DNA from: Phaeovulum molybdatiresistens
GTDB taxonomy: Bacteria; Pseudomonadota; Alphaproteobacteria; Rhodobacterales; Rhodobacteraceae
DNA length: 64,000 bases
NCBI RefSeq assembly: GCF_023544865.1
Contig: NZ_JAMJFX010000013.1
Location: forward strand, 1-64,000
Reading direction: 5' to 3'
Shown: positions 62,844-64,000 of the stretch, in pieces
Layout: the number at the start of each line of letters is the position of its first letter
Numbering within the stretch: the stretch's first letter is position 1
The notes under the pieces: generated by a model
What the model was told of the DNA's origin: nothing
What the model saw: the letters and a program-made list of their open reading frames with translations, nothing else
Database searches by the model: none
Position numbers and translations under genes: made by a program

Positions 62844-64000
62844 ATGACCAAGGAACGTTTGAACCTGTCTGACCTGAAGGCGAAAAGCCCGGCTGACCTG
62901 CTGGCCATGGCCGAGGAATGGGAGATCGAGAACGCCTCGACCATGCGCAAGGGCGAGATGATGTTCTCGATCCTCAAGGAACATGCCGAAGATGAGATCG
63001 AGATCGGTGGCGATGGTGTTCTTGAAGTTCTGCAGGACGGGTTCGGCTTCTTGCGTTCGCCCGAGGCGAACTATCTGCCGGGGCCGGATGATATTTATGT
63101 CTCGCCCGACATGATCCGTCAGTACAGCCTGCGCACGGGCGATACGGTTGAGGGCATCATCAGGGCGCCTGGTGAGAATGAGCGGTATTTTGCCCTGACC
63201 ACGGTCGAAAAGATCAACTTTGAAGATCCGGAAAAGGCCCGTCATAAGGTTGCATTCGACAACCTGACCCCGCTTTACCCGAATGAGCGCCTGAAAATGG
63301 AGATTGAGGATCCGACGATCAGGGATCGTTCGGCGCGTATCATCGATCTTGTGGCACCGATTGGCAAAGGTCAGCGCAGCCTGATCGTGGCACCGCCGCG
63401 GACTGGTAAGACGGTTCTGCTTCAGAACATTGCGAATTCGATCGAGAAAAACCATCCGGAATGCTACCTGATCGTTCTTCTGATCGACGAACGCCCGGAG
63501 GAAGTGACCGACATGCAGCGGTCGGTGAAGGGCGAGGTGATTTCCTCGACCTTTGACGAACCGGCGACGCGGCACGTCGCGGTTTCGGAAATGGTGATCG
63601 AAAAGGCCAAGCGCCTGGTGGAACACAAGCGCGACGTGGTCATCCTGCTTGACTCGATCACGCGCCTGGGCCGGGCGTTCAACACGGTGGTGCCGTCTTC
63701 GGGCAAGGTGCTGACCGGGGGTGTGGACGCCAATGCGCTGCAACGGCCCAAGCGGTTTTTCGGTGCGGCGCGGAACATCGAAGAGGGTGGCAGCCTGACA
63801 ATCATCGCGACGGCGCTGATTGATACCGGCAGCCGGATGGACGAAGTGATCTTTGAGGAGTTTAAGGGCACGGGCAACAGCGAAATCGTGCTGGACCGCA
63901 AGGTGGCCGACAAGCGTGTGTTCCCGGCGATGGATATTCTGAAATCCGGCACCCGGAAAGAGGATCTTCTGGTCGATTCCAAGGATTTGCAGAAAACCTA
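62844..64000 (+). CDS. rho: Transcription termination factor Rho (3' end outside window)
   Basis: Hexameric RNA helicase that ends transcription. The visible 385 codons include the N-terminal [20 protein letters not shown], the RNA-binding cold-shock-like domain ([17 protein letters not shown]), Walker A ([15 protein letters not shown]), Walker B ([16 protein letters not shown]) and the Q/R-loop block [20 protein letters not shown]. The frame runs off the end of the window, so the last part is missing. I prefer ATG at 62844; an in-frame ATG at 62814 adds ten residues. No strong ribosome site is visible for either. Confidence 0.96.
   Translation, partial: MTKERLNLSDLKAKSPADLLAMAEEWEIENASTMRKGEMMFSILKEHAEDEIEIGGDGVLEVLQDGFGFLRSPEANYLPGPDDIYVSPDMIRQYSLRTGDTVEGIIRAPGENERYFALTTVEKINFEDPEKARHKVAFDNLTPLYPNERLKMEIEDPTIRDRSARIIDLVAPIGKGQRSLIVAPPRTGKTVLLQNIANSIEKNHPECYLIVLLIDERPEEVTDMQRSVKGEVISSTFDEPATRHVAVSEMVIEKAKRLVEHKRDVVILLDSITRLGRAFNTVVPSSGKVLTGGVDANALQRPKRFFGAARNIEEGGSLTIIATALIDTGSRMDEVIFEEFKGTGNSEIVLDRKVADKRVFPAMDILKSGTRKEDLLVDSKDLQKT

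Overview
This window is a GC-rich alphaproteobacterial chromosome segment, most likely from the order Rhodobacterales (Rhodobacter, Paracoccus or Roseobacter-like). The evidence is the gene content and order: lptC-lptA-lptB-hpf-ptsN, gpmI-envC-ctpA-rppH, maf-aroE-coaE-dnaQ facing hemJ-rho, a stand-alone Hint-domain protein, a TAXI-type fused TRAP transporter with a DUF1850 gene, and an NDUFA9-like protein next to uppP. It is core-genome sequence with one accessory edge at the left end.

Layout. Positions 1-916 hold abutting remnants of a DNA methyltransferase, an IS5-type transposase and a helix-turn-helix gene, on the 3' side of a tRNA-Arg(CCT); this looks like a decayed integrated element. 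1.3-18.3 kb is mainly envelope and surface glycan: a GntR-like LacI regulator, a polysaccharide ABC permease, cysQ, kdsB, a glycosyltransferase, galU, galE, three more glycosyltransferases (one a GT14-like protein with a long C-terminal region), a double-domain sulfotransferase-like protein, and then on the minus strand rnd-kdsD-lptC-lptA-lptB-hpf-ptsN. 18.5-22.4 kb has msrB-msrA and cysD-cysNC. 22.7-33.5 kb has tRNA-Leu(CAG), an NDUFA9-like gene, uppP, gltD and gltB with a secreted protein of unknown function between them, a Hint protein and mtgA. 33.5-42.9 kb has tRNA-Pro(CGG), a Na/Pi cotransporter, the leucine genes leuB and leuC-leuD, and rsfS-rlmH. 43-47.6 kb is gpmI-envC-like-ctpA-rppH. 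47.7-51.1 kb is the nadA-nadB-nadC operon. 51.2-59 kb is a probable C4/C5-dicarboxylate locus: TAXI binding protein, TRAP permease, DUF1850 protein, L-2-hydroxyglutarate oxidase, and a DctB/DctD-like two-component pair. 59.1-61.9 kb is maf-aroE-coaE-dnaQ. A 400-base gap with several DnaA boxes and an AT-rich tract is a good candidate for the chromosomal origin. hemJ and a truncated rho close the window.

How genes may work together. cysD and cysNC make PAPS, the sulfotransferase-like protein could use it, and CysQ removes the by-product PAP. With galU and galE supplying UDP-sugars, kdsB and kdsD supplying CMP-Kdo, and four glycosyltransferases, the left third suggests assembly of a sulfated surface polysaccharide. 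This is inference from content, not shown. The rpoN gene often found between lptB and hpf is absent there, and the DctD-like regulator has GAFPGA in place of the sigma-54 contact motif GAFTGA; these two observations may be linked.
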